Shown: positions 15,582-23,961, counted from the first letter of the stretch. The stretch is DNA of 35,977 bases from Nocardia pseudovaccinii NBRC 100343 (GCF_001613225.1 NZ_BDBY01000221.1:1-35977); one strand, 5' to 3'. Notes: generated from the sequence alone by a model not told the origin. A program made the numbers and translations.

Positions 15582-16571
15582 TCACCAAGCGGATTCATAG
15601 ATCCGCCGGACCACGTCCTCGATGTCCGGCTCCTCTATGGACAGGTCGCGCACCTCGGCGCGGTCGGAGACCGCGGCGAGAACCTGTGCGGCGGTGGTGG
15701 ATTCGGCGTCGAAAGCCAATCGCTGGCGCATGCCCCCGCCCTCGCTGGTCAACAGTTCGGCGCTCGGTAGATCGTCCAGATTGCGAGTCGGTTCGGCCAG
15801 ATCGACGACCAGCACCCGCCGCGCGCCCACCCGCACCGCCAGGCCGGTCAGTGAACCGTCGTACACCAGACTGCCGCGGTCGACGACGAGCACCCGGTCA
15901 CACAGCCGCTCGATATCGCCCATATCGTGCGTGGTCAGCAACAGCGTGGTGCCGCGCTCGGTGCGTTCGGCCCGTAGGAACTCACGTAGTCGCTGTTTCG
16001 ACAGCACGTCGAGACCGATGGTCGGTTCGTCGAGGATGACCAATTCGGGGGAGTGCAGCAGCGCCGCGGCGACCTCGGCCCGCATGCGCTGGCCGAGCGA
16101 GAGCTGGCGCACCGGAGTGTCGAGCGTCTCGGCCATCTCCAGTTGTTCGACCAACTCGTAGGTACGTTTATGCGCGACATCGGATTCCAGCCGGTGGATC
16201 GCGGCTAGAATCGAAAACGATTCGCGCAGTGGCAGATCCCACCACAGCTGGGAGCGCTGCCCGAAAACCACCCCGATCCGGGCGGCGAGTTCGCGCCGCT
16301 GCCGCACCGGATCCAGGCCGCAGGTGCGCACGGTGCCCGAGGTGGGGACCAGGATGCCGGTCAGCATTTTGATGGTGGTCGACTTGCCCGCCCCGTTCGC
16401 GCCGATATAGCCCACCGCCGAACCGCGTTCGATGCGAAATGTCATCCGGTCCACCGCGGTGAGCGTTTCGCGGCTGGGTCGCCAGCGCTGCCCGTTCTTC
16501 CGATATAGAATGAATTGCCTTGTCAGGTTCTCGATCTCGATGATCGAGTCCGATAGCTCGCTGTCCGCCAC
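15582..16571 (-). CDS. ABC-2 exporter ATP-binding protein (COG4586 type)
   Basis: 329-residue ATPase energising the two permeases encoded just upstream. Walker A GANGAGKST at 57-65, Q-loop at GQRSQLWWD (104-112), signature LSLGQ at 157-161, Walker B LVILDEPT at 177-184, switch histidine H215 in TTHDM. The long N-terminal insertion with RKNGQRWRPSRE and the GQRSQLWWDLP motif are typical of the COG4586 subgroup found with COG4587 and COG3694 permeases. A C-terminal extension of about 90 residues (from about 235) is a small domain following the ATPase. GTG 16571 begins two bases after the stop of the preceding gene. The transported substrate is unknown. Confidence 0.9.
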   Translation of the reverse strand: MADSELSDSIIEIENLTRQFILYRKNGQRWRPSRETLTAVDRMTFRIERGSAVGYIGANGAGKSTTIKMLTGILVPTSGTVRTCGLDPVRQRRELAARIGVVFGQRSQLWWDLPLRESFSILAAIHRLESDVAHKRTYELVEQLEMAETLDTPVRQLSLGQRMRAEVAAALLHSPELVILDEPTIGLDVLSKQRLREFLRAERTERGTTLLLTTHDMGDIERLCDRVLVVDRGSLVYDGSLTGLAVRVGARRVLVVDLAEPTRNLDDLPSAELLTSEGGGMRQRLAFDAESTTAAQVLAAVSDRAEVRDLSIEEPDIEDVVRRIYESAW

Positions 16572-16573
16572 GC

Positions 16574-17407
16574 TTATCCGCCGCCTCCCTGATAGTGCCG
16601 AGTGCCTAGTCGCCACAAACCCAACGCGAGCAGCCACACCCACAGCGCCGCCAACGGTGCGCACCAGGCCAGCCAGGGTGGCAGCAGCGGTGGGCCGGGT
16701 AGGTGCAGCAGTGCGATGGTCGGTAGATACGCCGTGAAGGCGACCGGGATGGCGAAGCCGAATACCAGCTTCAGCGATGTCGGAAACACCGAAGCCGGTT
16801 GCATGGCGGCGAAGGAGCCGCCGTAGGTGAAGCTGTTGGTCAGTTCCGCACCGTCGATCAGGTAGAACTGCGCGCCTGCGGCGCAGACGAACACGCCGCC
16901 GAACAGGGCGATGCCGCTGAGCAGGGTCATGACCAGCAGTGCGAGAGTTTGCGGGCCCCAAGTGAGATCGTTGCGAACGAGGCCGAGTCCGAGCACGATG
17001 ATCGCCACCGAGGCGCGGGCGAATCGGCGCAGCGAGATGTCACTGGTGATGAGCTGCAACAGGAGTGGCTGGGGACGTAGATGATAGACGTCGAGCACGC
17101 CGAGCCGGATGAGTGTCGGCAGTGAATCCAGGTGCCCGAACAGCACTTGCGCCAGTGCGAATCCGGAATTGCTGAGGCCGAACAGCAGTAGTGCGCCGTC
17201 CAGATCGAGCCCGCCGAGCACCCGGACATTGTGGTAGATGACCCACACCTCGGCGAATTCGACGATGCCGATCAAGAAGGCGCTGAATACTTCACTGGCG
17301 AAGGACAATCGGTATGTGCGCTGGGCTCGCATCCGCGACCGCAGCACCGCCGCGTAGGGGGTGAACCAGGTACCGGCCGGTACGGGCGTATACGGGGGCT
17401 CAGCCAC
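16574..17407 (-). CDS. ABC-2 exporter permease (COG3694 type)
   Basis: 277-residue membrane protein with about six hydrophobic segments. YRLSFASEVFSAFLIGIVEFAEVWVIY marks the first helix, followed by an IRLGVLDVYHLRPQPLLLQLI segment, a loop motif characteristic of the COG3694/COG4587 permeases. GTG 17407 overlaps the end of the upstream permease gene by eight bases, so translation is coupled; the open frame further upstream to 17494 lies inside that gene and is ignored. The protein forms a heterodimer with the next permease and is powered by the ATPase downstream. Confidence 0.87.
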   Translation of the reverse strand: MAEPPYTPVPAGTWFTPYAAVLRSRMRAQRTYRLSFASEVFSAFLIGIVEFAEVWVIYHNVRVLGGLDLDGALLLFGLSNSGFALAQVLFGHLDSLPTLIRLGVLDVYHLRPQPLLLQLITSDISLRRFARASVAIIVLGLGLVRNDLTWGPQTLALLVMTLLSGIALFGGVFVCAAGAQFYLIDGAELTNSFTYGGSFAAMQPASVFPTSLKLVFGFAIPVAFTAYLPTIALLHLPGPPLLPPWLAWCAPLAALWVWLLALGLWRLGTRHYQGGGG

Positions 17408-18254
17408 CCTGCACCTCCAGCCTGCGGCGCCCGGCCGCCAGCAGCGCCCGGCCCACCGCACCGACCGCGAGTACCCAGAACACCTGTGCGGCAACGACCG
17501 TCACGGCATCCATCCCGGTGACACGACCCGACAGGATGTCGATCGGCGACTGCAGGATCGACGGGAACGGAGTGGCATGCGCGACGGTGCGCAGCCATGC
17601 CGGGAACATGTGGACCGGCACGAACAGCCCGGCCAGAAACGTGCCGCAAATCTGGTATAGCACTCGGAGCCCGCGGGTTTCCACCACCCAGAATCCGATC
17701 AATCCGACTGCGAAAAGGCATAGAAATGACAACGCTACGGCCAGCACCACGCTGACCAGCCCGAGCAGGTAGGGCCCCGGTGTGCTGGGCATGACCAGCC
17801 CGAAGGTAAGCACGCCGACCAGTACGCTCGGCACGCCGCGCGGCAGGATCGTGCACGACGCGCGGCCGAGATCGATGGCCAGATAACTGAATTGGACATC
17901 GACCGGACGCAAGAAGTCGATGGCGATATCGCCGTTCTTGACCCGATCCACCAATTCCAGTGGTGGTCCCATGAATTGGGTCGCACCGAGCAGGGCCTGG
18001 GACAGCCAGACGTAGGCGCCGATCGATCCCGCGTCGTAACCACTGAAGCCGCCGGATGCGCGCACCGCGGCCATCATCACCGCCGCGCGCACGAATCCGA
18101 AGACGCAGTTGGTGAACAGACCGGCGAACATCGCTAGTTTGTACTGGGATTGGCGCCGGAAACCGGCTCGAACCAGGTAGAGGTACAGCCGCGCGGTCCG
18201 GAGTGCGTGCAGTGCGGCTAGCTGCGATCTGTTGCCCTCCACACTGCCGCGCAC
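17400..18254 (-). CDS. ABC-2 exporter permease (COG4587 type)
   Basis: 284 residues, about six membrane helices, first gene of the exporter operon. After a basic N-terminus (YLVRAGFRRQSQYKLAM) come helices near 45-65, 75-95, 130-160, 165-190, 200-220 and 245-270. DRVKNGDIAIDFLRPVDVQF corresponds to the conserved segment shared with its partner permease. GTG 18254 lies nine bases after TAGAGT, while a second in-frame GTG at 18242 is possible; neither has a strong ribosome site. The operon is divergent from the ectB-type gene with 151 bp between, so they could share regulation. Confidence 0.86.
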   Translation of the reverse strand: MRGSVEGNRSQLAALHALRTARLYLYLVRAGFRRQSQYKLAMFAGLFTNCVFGFVRAAVMMAAVRASGGFSGYDAGSIGAYVWLSQALLGATQFMGPPLELVDRVKNGDIAIDFLRPVDVQFSYLAIDLGRASCTILPRGVPSVLVGVLTFGLVMPSTPGPYLLGLVSVVLAVALSFLCLFAVGLIGFWVVETRGLRVLYQICGTFLAGLFVPVHMFPAWLRTVAHATPFPSILQSPIDILSGRVTGMDAVTVVAAQVFWVLAVGAVGRALLAAGRRRLEVQGG

Positions 18255-18319
18255 AAACGGTTAACTCTACGGTGCGTCGGGGGACGCGCGGTAGGTAAGC
18301 ACGCGATTTTTGGAAAAGT

Positions 18320-18348
18320 GCGACAAACCCGCTGCACCAATGTTAGAA
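18320..18348 (+). promoter_or_regulatory. Possible promoter of the ectB-type gene
   Basis: GCGACA (18320-18325), 17 bp, TTAGAA (18343-18348) in an unusually AT-rich stretch. Transcription would begin near 18355 and give a leader of about 50 bases with AGGAAGGA before ATG 18406. The -35 match is weak. Confidence 0.35.
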
Positions 18349-18405
18349 ACGCAGTCACTTCAGATTTGCCCCGTGGGCGCTCGCGCACGACAGGAAGGAA
18401 CGTCG

Positions 18406-19698
18406 ATGACTGTCGCCGCCAGCGACTGCTCGCAGGTCGCTCGAAACAACACCGCGTTGACCGTTTTCGAGACGCTCGAGTCGAATGTGCGCGGGTACTG
18501 CCGGGCTTGGCCGACCGTCTTCGACACCGGCAGCGGGGCCTGGCTGCGCGATGAGAACGGCAAGGACTACCTGGACTTCTTCGCGGGCGCGGGCGCACTC
18601 AATTACGGCCACAACAATCCGGTGCTGAAGCGGGCGCTGCTGGACTACATCGTCGGCGACGGGATCACGCACAGCCTCGACATGTCGACCGTCGCCAAGC
18701 GGCGGCTGCTCGAGGCTTTGCGCGACACGATCTTCGAGCCACGCGGACTCGATTACAAGGTGCAGTTTCCCGGTCCGACCGGCGCGAATGCGGTCGAGGC
18801 CGCGTTGAAGCTGGCGCGCAAGGTCACCGGACGTCAGACCGTTCTCAACTTCACCAACGCCTTCCACGGGATGTCGCTCGGCGCGTTATCGGTGACCGGG
18901 AATGCCGCCAAACGCGCGGCTGCCGGTGTGCCACTGCCGCATGCGATGCCCATGCCCTACGACGGCTTCCTCGATGCGGCCGACGACCTGCACTGGATGC
19001 GGCGGGCCCTGGACGACTCGTCCTCGGGTTTGGACAAGCCCGCCGCGGTGATCGTGGAGACGGTGCAGGGCGAGGGCGGGGTGAATGTCGCACGCTCACA
19101 ATGGCTGCGGCAGTTGGCCGAATTGTGCCGAGCGCGCGGAATTCTGCTGATCGTCGACGATGTGCAGATGGGTTGCGGACGGACCGGTGGGTTTTTCTCG
19201 TTCGAGTTCGCGGGTATCACTCCCGACATCGTGACGCTGTCGAAATCCATCGGCGGGTACGGGTTGCCCATGGCGCTGGTGCTCTTCAAACCCGAACTCG
19301 ATCAGTGGGCACCCGGTGAGCACAATGGCACCTTCCGCGGCAACAATGCGGCATTCGTCACCGCGCGGGTTGCGCTCGAGCACTACTGGTCCGATAGCGC
19401 GCTGGAGATTTCGACGGTGGCCAAAGGGGAGCGCACGGCGCGCGCGCTCGCCGAAATCGCGGCGGCGTTCCCCGGTGTCTCGACGCGCGGGCGCGGGCTG
19501 GTGCACGGCATCGTGTTCGAGGAAGCGTCGCGCGCCGGCAAGGTGTCCCAACTCGCCTTCGAGCGCGGGCTGCTCGTCGAGACCTCCGGTTCGGCCGACG
19601 AGGTGGTAAAGCTGCTGCCGCCGTTGACAATCAGCGAGGACGAGTTGGATCGCGGGTTGTCGCTGCTCGCCGGTGCGGTGGAGGAGATCTGCGGATAG
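18406..19698 (+). CDS. ectB: Diaminobutyrate--2-oxoglutarate aminotransferase (EctB type)
   Basis: Class III PLP aminotransferase, 430 residues, length of EctB. EctB makes L-2,4-diaminobutyrate from aspartate semialdehyde and glutamate. Marks: FFAGAGALNYGHNNP near 58-72, PGPTGANAVEAALKLAR (122-138), DDVQMGCGRTG (251-261) binding PLP, the PLP lysine K280 in LSKSIGGYGLP, and the EctB hallmark PELDQWAPGEHNGTFRGNN (296-314). AGGAAGGA precedes ATG 18406. EctA and EctC, which normally surround EctB in the ectoine pathway, are absent from this window: the gene sits between an ABC exporter and a peptidoglycan enzyme. It may complete an ectoine set located elsewhere, or feed diaminobutyrate into a siderophore or peptide; both are inference. 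Confidence 0.9.
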   Translation: MTVAASDCSQVARNNTALTVFETLESNVRGYCRAWPTVFDTGSGAWLRDENGKDYLDFFAGAGALNYGHNNPVLKRALLDYIVGDGITHSLDMSTVAKRRLLEALRDTIFEPRGLDYKVQFPGPTGANAVEAALKLARKVTGRQTVLNFTNAFHGMSLGALSVTGNAAKRAAAGVPLPHAMPMPYDGFLDAADDLHWMRRALDDSSSGLDKPAAVIVETVQGEGGVNVARSQWLRQLAELCRARGILLIVDDVQMGCGRTGGFFSFEFAGITPDIVTLSKSIGGYGLPMALVLFKPELDQWAPGEHNGTFRGNNAAFVTARVALEHYWSDSALEISTVAKGERTARALAEIAAAFPGVSTRGRGLVHGIVFEEASRAGKVSQLAFERGLLVETSGSADEVVKLLPPLTISEDELDRGLSLLAGAVEEICG

Positions 19699-20358
19699 TC
19701 ACTTGCTGCCGATATTGATCACCGGGTGCGCGCTCGGATCCAGCCACCGCATAACGGCTTCGAGGTCGGCAGCCGGAATCGATACGCACCCGGCGGTCGG
19801 GCGTCCGGTCTCGACATGGAGGAAGAAGGCCGAACCCGCGCCCGCGACGACGGGCTGACGGTTGTAGTCGATCACCACGGCATGTTCGTACGCCGGACCG
19901 GCCTGGCCCAGGTTCTCGCTGGCATGTTCATCGAATTCGCAAGTGCCGGTGGCGCATTGCGCGTAGTGGTTGTAACTCGGCGAGCCGGTATCGGAGACCC
20001 ACCAGTCCTGTGCGCCGACCTGGCGATAGGGGAGGCGGGTTCCGTTGTTCGGCGCGATCCCGAAAGCCTCGCTCAGCGTCCACACACCGATTGGAGTATG
20101 CGCCGAGTCCTCGCTGGCACGGCCGATGCCGTCGCGCCCGACATACGCCCGCAGCGGACCGACAGCGGCGCGCCAGCCACCTGAAATGCGTTGCCACGCA
20201 GTCAGTGTCGCGGTGGTATCGGCGGCGTTCGTGGCGACGACGGTGACGACTTGGTCAGCATCGCCGTGATAGGGAAGGGGCAGATCGGACCTGGGTGTGC
20301 TGGTGCAGGCGGCGACGCCGGACAGCAGCACGATGAGCAGCGTTATGCGTTTCGACAA
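19699..20358 (-). CDS. L,D-transpeptidase-like (YkuD) lipoprotein
   Basis: 219-residue exported protein with a YkuD catalytic core. The N-terminus KRITLLIVLLSGVAAC is a lipoprotein signal with lipidation at C18. The catalytic motif HVETGRPTAGCVSIP has H181 and C191 in the order H-x9-C-V-S of the family. L,D-transpeptidases make 3-3 cross-links in actinobacterial peptidoglycan; this compact form without Ig-like domains resembles the YafK/ErfK-like group, so amidase or other side activities are possible. TTG 20358 is chosen since GGGAGG lies six bases before it and it begins the signal peptide; the open frame to 20511 has no signal-like start. TGTATTAG (20385-20392) may be the extended -10. It converges on ectB, stop codons abutting. 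Confidence 0.83.
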   Translation of the reverse strand: MSKRITLLIVLLSGVAACTSTPRSDLPLPYHGDADQVVTVVATNAADTTATLTAWQRISGGWRAAVGPLRAYVGRDGIGRASEDSAHTPIGVWTLSEAFGIAPNNGTRLPYRQVGAQDWWVSDTGSPSYNHYAQCATGTCEFDEHASENLGQAGPAYEHAVVIDYNRQPVVAGAGSAFFLHVETGRPTAGCVSIPAADLEAVMRWLDPSAHPVINIGSK

Positions 20359-20479
20359 CTGAAACCTCCCGACGGGCGTCGACCCTAATACAGATCCCGC
20401 CCGCACCGCCGCAGGCGGATTCGAGTGTCCGCACACGGGTACGCGATGAGCATTTCCGCGACATAGAGGAGGTCGAATA

Positions 20480-20851
20480 ATGACCGAAGGCAAGGTTGGA
20501 AGTCTGCGCACTGTCGTGCTGGATTGCCCGGATCCACCGAAGCTGGCCGAGTTCTATGCCCGGCTGCTCGGCGCCGAACCGACCGATGCGCCGGATGACA
20601 CCTGGGTCGTCATCGAAGAACCCGGCGGCAGGCGCTTGGCGTTCCAATACGCGCCGCAGTATCGACCACCGCGTTTCCCGGATCCGGAAGCGTCCCAGCA
20701 GCTGCATTTCGATGTGCTGGTGGACGAGATCGAAGCGGCCGAGCCGAAAGCGCTCGCGCTCGGCGCACGACTGGTGCAGGCCAACGACGACAAGCAGTTC
20801 CGTGTTTATGCCGATCCCGTCGGACACACCTTCTGCCTCATTTGGCTGTAG
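20480..20851 (+). CDS. VOC superfamily (glyoxalase-like) protein
   Basis: 123 residues, single-chain vicinal-oxygen-chelate protein with two beta-alpha-beta-beta-beta modules: VGSLRTVVLDCPDPPKLAEFYARLLG opens the first, QLHFDVLVDEIEAAEPKALALGARLV the second, ending in VYADPVGHTFCLIW. Possible metal ligands are H76 at the second module's start and residues of the last strand. Members range from dioxygenases to bleomycin-binding resistance proteins; the substrate here is unknown. The strong AGGAGG ribosome site eight bases before ATG supports good expression. It is divergent from the L,D-transpeptidase gene (121 bp between). Confidence 0.87.
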   Translation: MTEGKVGSLRTVVLDCPDPPKLAEFYARLLGAEPTDAPDDTWVVIEEPGGRRLAFQYAPQYRPPRFPDPEASQQLHFDVLVDEIEAAEPKALALGARLVQANDDKQFRVYADPVGHTFCLIWL

Positions 20852-20886
20852 GGGCCGGTCTGCGCGCTGGACCTGCGGGTTTATTC

Positions 20887-20911
20887 GTTTGTCTACACAG
20901 CGCACGGGTAT
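20887..20911 (+). promoter_or_regulatory. SigF/SigB-type stress promoter
   Basis: GTTT (20887-20890), exactly 15 bases, GGGTAT (20906-20911). This is a perfect match to the actinobacterial SigF consensus GTTT-N15-GGGTAT. Transcription would begin near 20918 and give an untranslated leader of about 87 bases before the DUF4383 gene at 21005. Confidence 0.7.
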
Positions 20912-21004
20912 GACGCAGGTGACTGCCACTAACCGGCAGTCATCGAAATCAGTCGCACGAAACGGGCGCCTGTTCGGACGCCTGGTTCGGGAGAGGCGGT
21001 CACC

Positions 21005-21484
21005 ATGGCCGCGCATCACGCGCAAACCTCAGCCGCGCATTGGACGCCGCTGCGCATCGCGGCGGCGGCGGTCGGCGCGGTGTTCCTGGTGGTCGGCGTG
21101 CTCGGCTTCATACCGGGCATCACCACGAATTACGACAGCATGGAATGGGCCGGACACAGCTCCGACGCCCAGCTCCTCGGGTTGTTCAACGTCTCTATCC
21201 TGCACAACATCGTCCACCTGGTGTTCGGCGTAGCGGGCTTGCTGGCATCGCGCACAGCGCTCGCGTCCCGGGCGTTCCTGCTCGGCGGCGGCCTCATCTA
21301 TCTGGTGCTGTGGTTGTACGGGTTGGTCATCGACCAGCACAGCGATGCGAACTTCGTCCCGGTGAACACCGCTGACAACTGGCTGCACTTCGCCCTCGGC
21401 GTCGGCATGGTCGCCGTCGGGGCGGCGCTCGGGTGGTCGGGCAGCAGAAGCGTAACCGGGTCGCCGCGCCCGTCGATTCAATAG
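21005..21484 (+). CDS. DUF4383 membrane protein, probable stress gene
   Basis: 159-residue membrane protein with four helices (about 17-37, 62-84, 88-108, 128-146) and the DUF4383 features: an HN-V-HLVFGVAGL stretch in the second helix and DNWLHFALGVGMVAVG in the last. Function unknown. GGGAGAGG lies before ATG 21005. A perfect SigF-type promoter is found about 95 bp upstream, so it probably belongs to the general stress regulon, which in actinobacteria is rich in small membrane proteins (the link is inference from the promoter). Confidence 0.87.
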   Translation: MAAHHAQTSAAHWTPLRIAAAAVGAVFLVVGVLGFIPGITTNYDSMEWAGHSSDAQLLGLFNVSILHNIVHLVFGVAGLLASRTALASRAFLLGGGLIYLVLWLYGLVIDQHSDANFVPVNTADNWLHFALGVGMVAVGAALGWSGSRSVTGSPRPSIQ

Positions 21485-21634
21485 GTATGAGCCGATGAAG
21501 CCCGCTCGGACGTGCGCCGAGCGGGGTTTGTCCATGTTCCGGGCTTGCGCTGGTGCATCAATTGGCGACTCGGGGGAATGCCGGGGGATAGGAGTCGCGG
21601 TTGCTCGCGGGCTCCGTCGTAGGAGGTGATGGAG

Positions 21635-22243
21635 GTGTCGGAGTCGCCGACGTGGCCGGTGCGGAGCTGGCGAATGCAGCCCTGGAATCCCAGTCCGCTG
21701 ATGCGGGTCTCCGATCGGGTGGAGGGGTTCGTCCGCATTCTGGCCGTCCTGGTACTGCTGATCGCGGTACCGACCGCCGCTGCGGCCGGTACCGCGGCCT
21801 ATAGCTCGGCATCCGAACGGATCCACACCGAAAACGCGACGAAAATCGTCGTGACAGGGACCATTATCGGCACCCCCGCCCGGGTCTCCGCACCCGTCGC
21901 GGACCGCAACGGAACGGTGCGCGACCACTTCGAGGCGCAGGTGTCCTGGACCCACGACGGCAAGTCCGGCACCGCGATCGTCGGTGTCCCCGATCTCGCC
22001 GCACCCGGTCAGCCCGCCCCCGTCTGGCTTGGCCCGGACGGAACACCGACCACCCCTCCCGAACGGTCGAGTGCCGCCGCCGTGCACGGCATCGGTGTCG
22101 GCATCGCTGTTCTACTCGAAATTTGGTGCGGCGCGACAGCAGTCGTCTGGTCCACCATGTGGGCGCTGAACCATCGCCGCCACATCCGGTTGGACCGGGA
22201 GTGGCGTCAATTCAGCCACCCCACAGGTCAGGGCAGCCAATAA
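21635..22243 (+). CDS. Rv1733c-like two-helix membrane protein
   Basis: 202 residues similar in layout to M. tuberculosis Rv1733c: RVSDRVEGFVRILAVLVLLIAVPTAAAAGTAAY (first helix, about 25-55; compare NPLVRGTDRLEAVVMLLAV in Rv1733c), an extracytoplasmic domain with the SWTHDGKSGTAIVGVP strand motif (about 60-145), a second helix HGIGVGIAVLLEIWCGATAVVW (about 148-172) and a basic cytoplasmic tail. Rv1733c belongs to the dormancy (DosR) regulon; its biochemical role is unknown. AGGAGG (21621-21626) is eight bases before GTG 21635; ATG 21629 and GTG 21626 are in frame but too close to it. It converges with the secreted-repeat lipoprotein gene. Confidence 0.8.
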   Translation: MSESPTWPVRSWRMQPWNPSPLMRVSDRVEGFVRILAVLVLLIAVPTAAAAGTAAYSSASERIHTENATKIVVTGTIIGTPARVSAPVADRNGTVRDHFEAQVSWTHDGKSGTAIVGVPDLAAPGQPAPVWLGPDGTPTTPPERSSAAAVHGIGVGIAVLLEIWCGATAVVWSTMWALNHRRHIRLDREWRQFSHPTGQGSQ

Positions 22244-22256
22244 GGGGCTGTGGTGA

Positions 22257-22838
22257 TCACTTGCTCAGGGCTTTGCCGCCGTTCGGTGCCACTGCGAACC
22301 AGGTTCCGCCGACACCTTGCCCGAGCAGATCACCCGGCTTGGTGTCTTTCGAGAAGTAGTACACCGGCCAGCCGCCGATGGTGATTTGGCATGTGCCGTC
22401 GGCACGTTCGATGAATCCGACGAGCTGGGGATCGACCCCCGCGGCATAGAGCACCTGGTCGCGGGCCACGGTCAGCGGCGGCCAGGTCACGGCGCATTGT
22501 CCGGAGCAGTTGGATACCGACGGTGCCGCCGTGTCCTTGTCGAACCGGTACAGCGACCGGCCCGATCCGTCCGAAACATACTGTCCGACAGTAGGATTGC
22601 TGGTCACACGGAGCTGGACCGCATTCGTGGTACCGGCCGGCGCGGTGCCGTCGTAGATCTTCAGCCAGCCTTGCGTTTTCGCTACCGCCGGTGCCTGCCC
22701 CGCGACGGTGGCCGCAGTCGTCTGTGGCACCGCCTCGCCGCCTTTCTCGCCACCACAGGCGCTCAGCAGACCAGCGAGAACGACAGCGGCGGCCGCGATC
22801 GGCACGGTGATTTGCTGAAAACGTCTGGCTGAACTCAT
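22257..22838 (-). CDS. Lipoprotein with secreted repeats (COG4315)
   Basis: 193-residue exported lipoprotein: signal IAAAAVVLAGLLSACGG with lipidated C28, a Gly/Ala/Thr-rich linker, then two copies of the COG4315/PF03640 repeat. The first is GRSLYRFDKDTAAPSVSNCSGQCAVTWPPL (about 95-125), the second is the GWPVYYFSKDTKPGDLLGQGVGGTWFAVAP unit (about 155-185). Function of the family is not established; a cell-surface or redox role is sometimes suggested because of the conserved cysteines. ATG 22838 lies eight bases after GAAGGG. It follows the FAD oxidase gene on the same strand at 88 bp. Confidence 0.87.
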   Translation of the reverse strand: MSSARRFQQITVPIAAAAVVLAGLLSACGGEKGGEAVPQTTAATVAGQAPAVAKTQGWLKIYDGTAPAGTTNAVQLRVTSNPTVGQYVSDGSGRSLYRFDKDTAAPSVSNCSGQCAVTWPPLTVARDQVLYAAGVDPQLVGFIERADGTCQITIGGWPVYYFSKDTKPGDLLGQGVGGTWFAVAPNGGKALSK

Positions 22839-22926
22839 CTTTCGAACCCTTCGTCGCAATTCGACGATGCGCGTATCGCAACTCGTCCCCCGTACTACGA
22901 GCCAACGCGACCACTGGTTCAACCGA

Positions 22927-23877
22927 TTACAGCGTATCGATGAGCGCCGATACCTCGCGGGCGCAACCGTGGGCGATGGTGATGCCGGAGCCGCCGTGGC
23001 CGTAGTTGTGGACCACGGGAACCGATGACGCGTCGGCCTGCGCGATCTCCAGGCGGACTTCGGCGCGACCGGGCCGCAGTCCGACGACTGTTTCGATAAT
23101 CTCCGCGCCGGTCAGCTGCGGTACGAGATCTCGGCATCGACGCAGGATCGACTGTGTCAGTCGCGGATCGGGAGTGCGGTCCCATGCGCCCGTCTCCAAT
23201 GAGCCGCCGAGGATGCAGTCGTGGGTGCGGGGATGGACATAGGCTCGTCCGAGGGGGTGTGCTTCGTCACGTACCGACACCGAGATACCCGGATTGGTGA
23301 TGCGCACGATCTGGCCGCGGATCGGGTAGACCTCGGCATCATCTGCCAGCGGACCGGCACGCAGGCCCGCGCAGTTCACGATGACATCGGGCGCCAAATC
23401 GTCGAGCTCGTCCAGACTCCCGATCGTCCGCCGAACCCAGTACGCGCCCGCCTCCCGAACCTGAGATGCCAACCACGGCAGGAAGATCGGCATCTCGAGC
23501 AGCGGAACGGCGAACCGGAACCCGCATCGGTACTGCGGCGGGAGTTCGTCCGCCCGCGCCCGCCGGAACGCTCGGACGGCCCCGGACCAGGATGGTGTCG
23601 CCGGTTCGTCGCGATAGACGGCGAGCGATTCACACATGCGCGCGCCAGGGGTACCGGCTCGCGCGAGTCGTTCCAGATGGGTGAACGTTTCGACGCTCCA
23701 GGCGGCAACGCGCTCGGTCGGCCCGGCCGCGGTGGGGAACCACACCGCGGCGGCCAGAAACGATGTCGTCGAGTCGATGGGCTCCGCGCTCACCACCACG
23801 ACATGGTGCCCGCCGCGCAGCAGTTCGAATGCCGTTGACAGGCCAACGATTCCGGATCCGACTACCACCGCTCGCAC
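22927..23877 (-). CDS. D-amino-acid oxidase-like FAD oxidoreductase
   Basis: 316-residue DAO-family flavoenzyme oxidising D-amino acids to keto acids with release of ammonia and H2O2. The FAD motif VVGSGIVGLSTAFELLRGG lies at 5-23, STTSFLAAAVWFPT at about 36-49 corresponds to the DAO substrate/FAD loop, VNCAGLRAG near 170 and the C-terminal NYGHGGSGITIAHGCA flavin-binding end close the fold. The C-terminal arm is as expected. GTG 23877 is preferred because TAAAAT lies exactly seven bases upstream; the open frame to 23979 runs through the promoter region. It is divergent from an amino-acid permease, suggesting uptake and deamination of the same D- or neutral amino acid; the substrate is not shown by the sequence. 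Confidence 0.88.
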   Translation of the reverse strand: MRAVVVGSGIVGLSTAFELLRGGHHVVVVSAEPIDSTTSFLAAAVWFPTAAGPTERVAAWSVETFTHLERLARAGTPGARMCESLAVYRDEPATPSWSGAVRAFRRARADELPPQYRCGFRFAVPLLEMPIFLPWLASQVREAGAYWVRRTIGSLDELDDLAPDVIVNCAGLRAGPLADDAEVYPIRGQIVRITNPGISVSVRDEAHPLGRAYVHPRTHDCILGGSLETGAWDRTPDPRLTQSILRRCRDLVPQLTGAEIIETVVGLRPGRAEVRLEIAQADASSVPVVHNYGHGGSGITIAHGCAREVSALIDTL

Positions 23878-23884
23878 GGCGAAT

Positions 23885-23890
23885 ATTTTA
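23885..23890 (-). promoter_or_regulatory. Leaderless -10 of the FAD oxidase gene
   Basis: TAAAAT followed by ATTCGCC and GTG 23877, so transcription starts at or one base before the start codon. No good -35 is visible, suggesting an activator. Confidence 0.5.
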
Positions 23891-23912
23891 CCACCATTGA
23901 GTGTACCGCTAT

Positions 23913-23940
23913 TTGACGATACATTATTCAACGATACGAT
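23913..23940 (+). promoter_or_regulatory. Promoter of the amino-acid permease gene
   Basis: TTGACG (23913-23918), 16-bp spacer, TACGAT (23935-23940), then GGGAGG before GTG 23962, in an AT-rich island of 84 bp shared with the divergent oxidase promoter. ACGATAC occurs twice (23916-23922 and 23931-23937), a possible regulator site. Confidence 0.55.
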
Positions 23941-23961
23941 CCGGGGAGCGCGGGAGGCACT

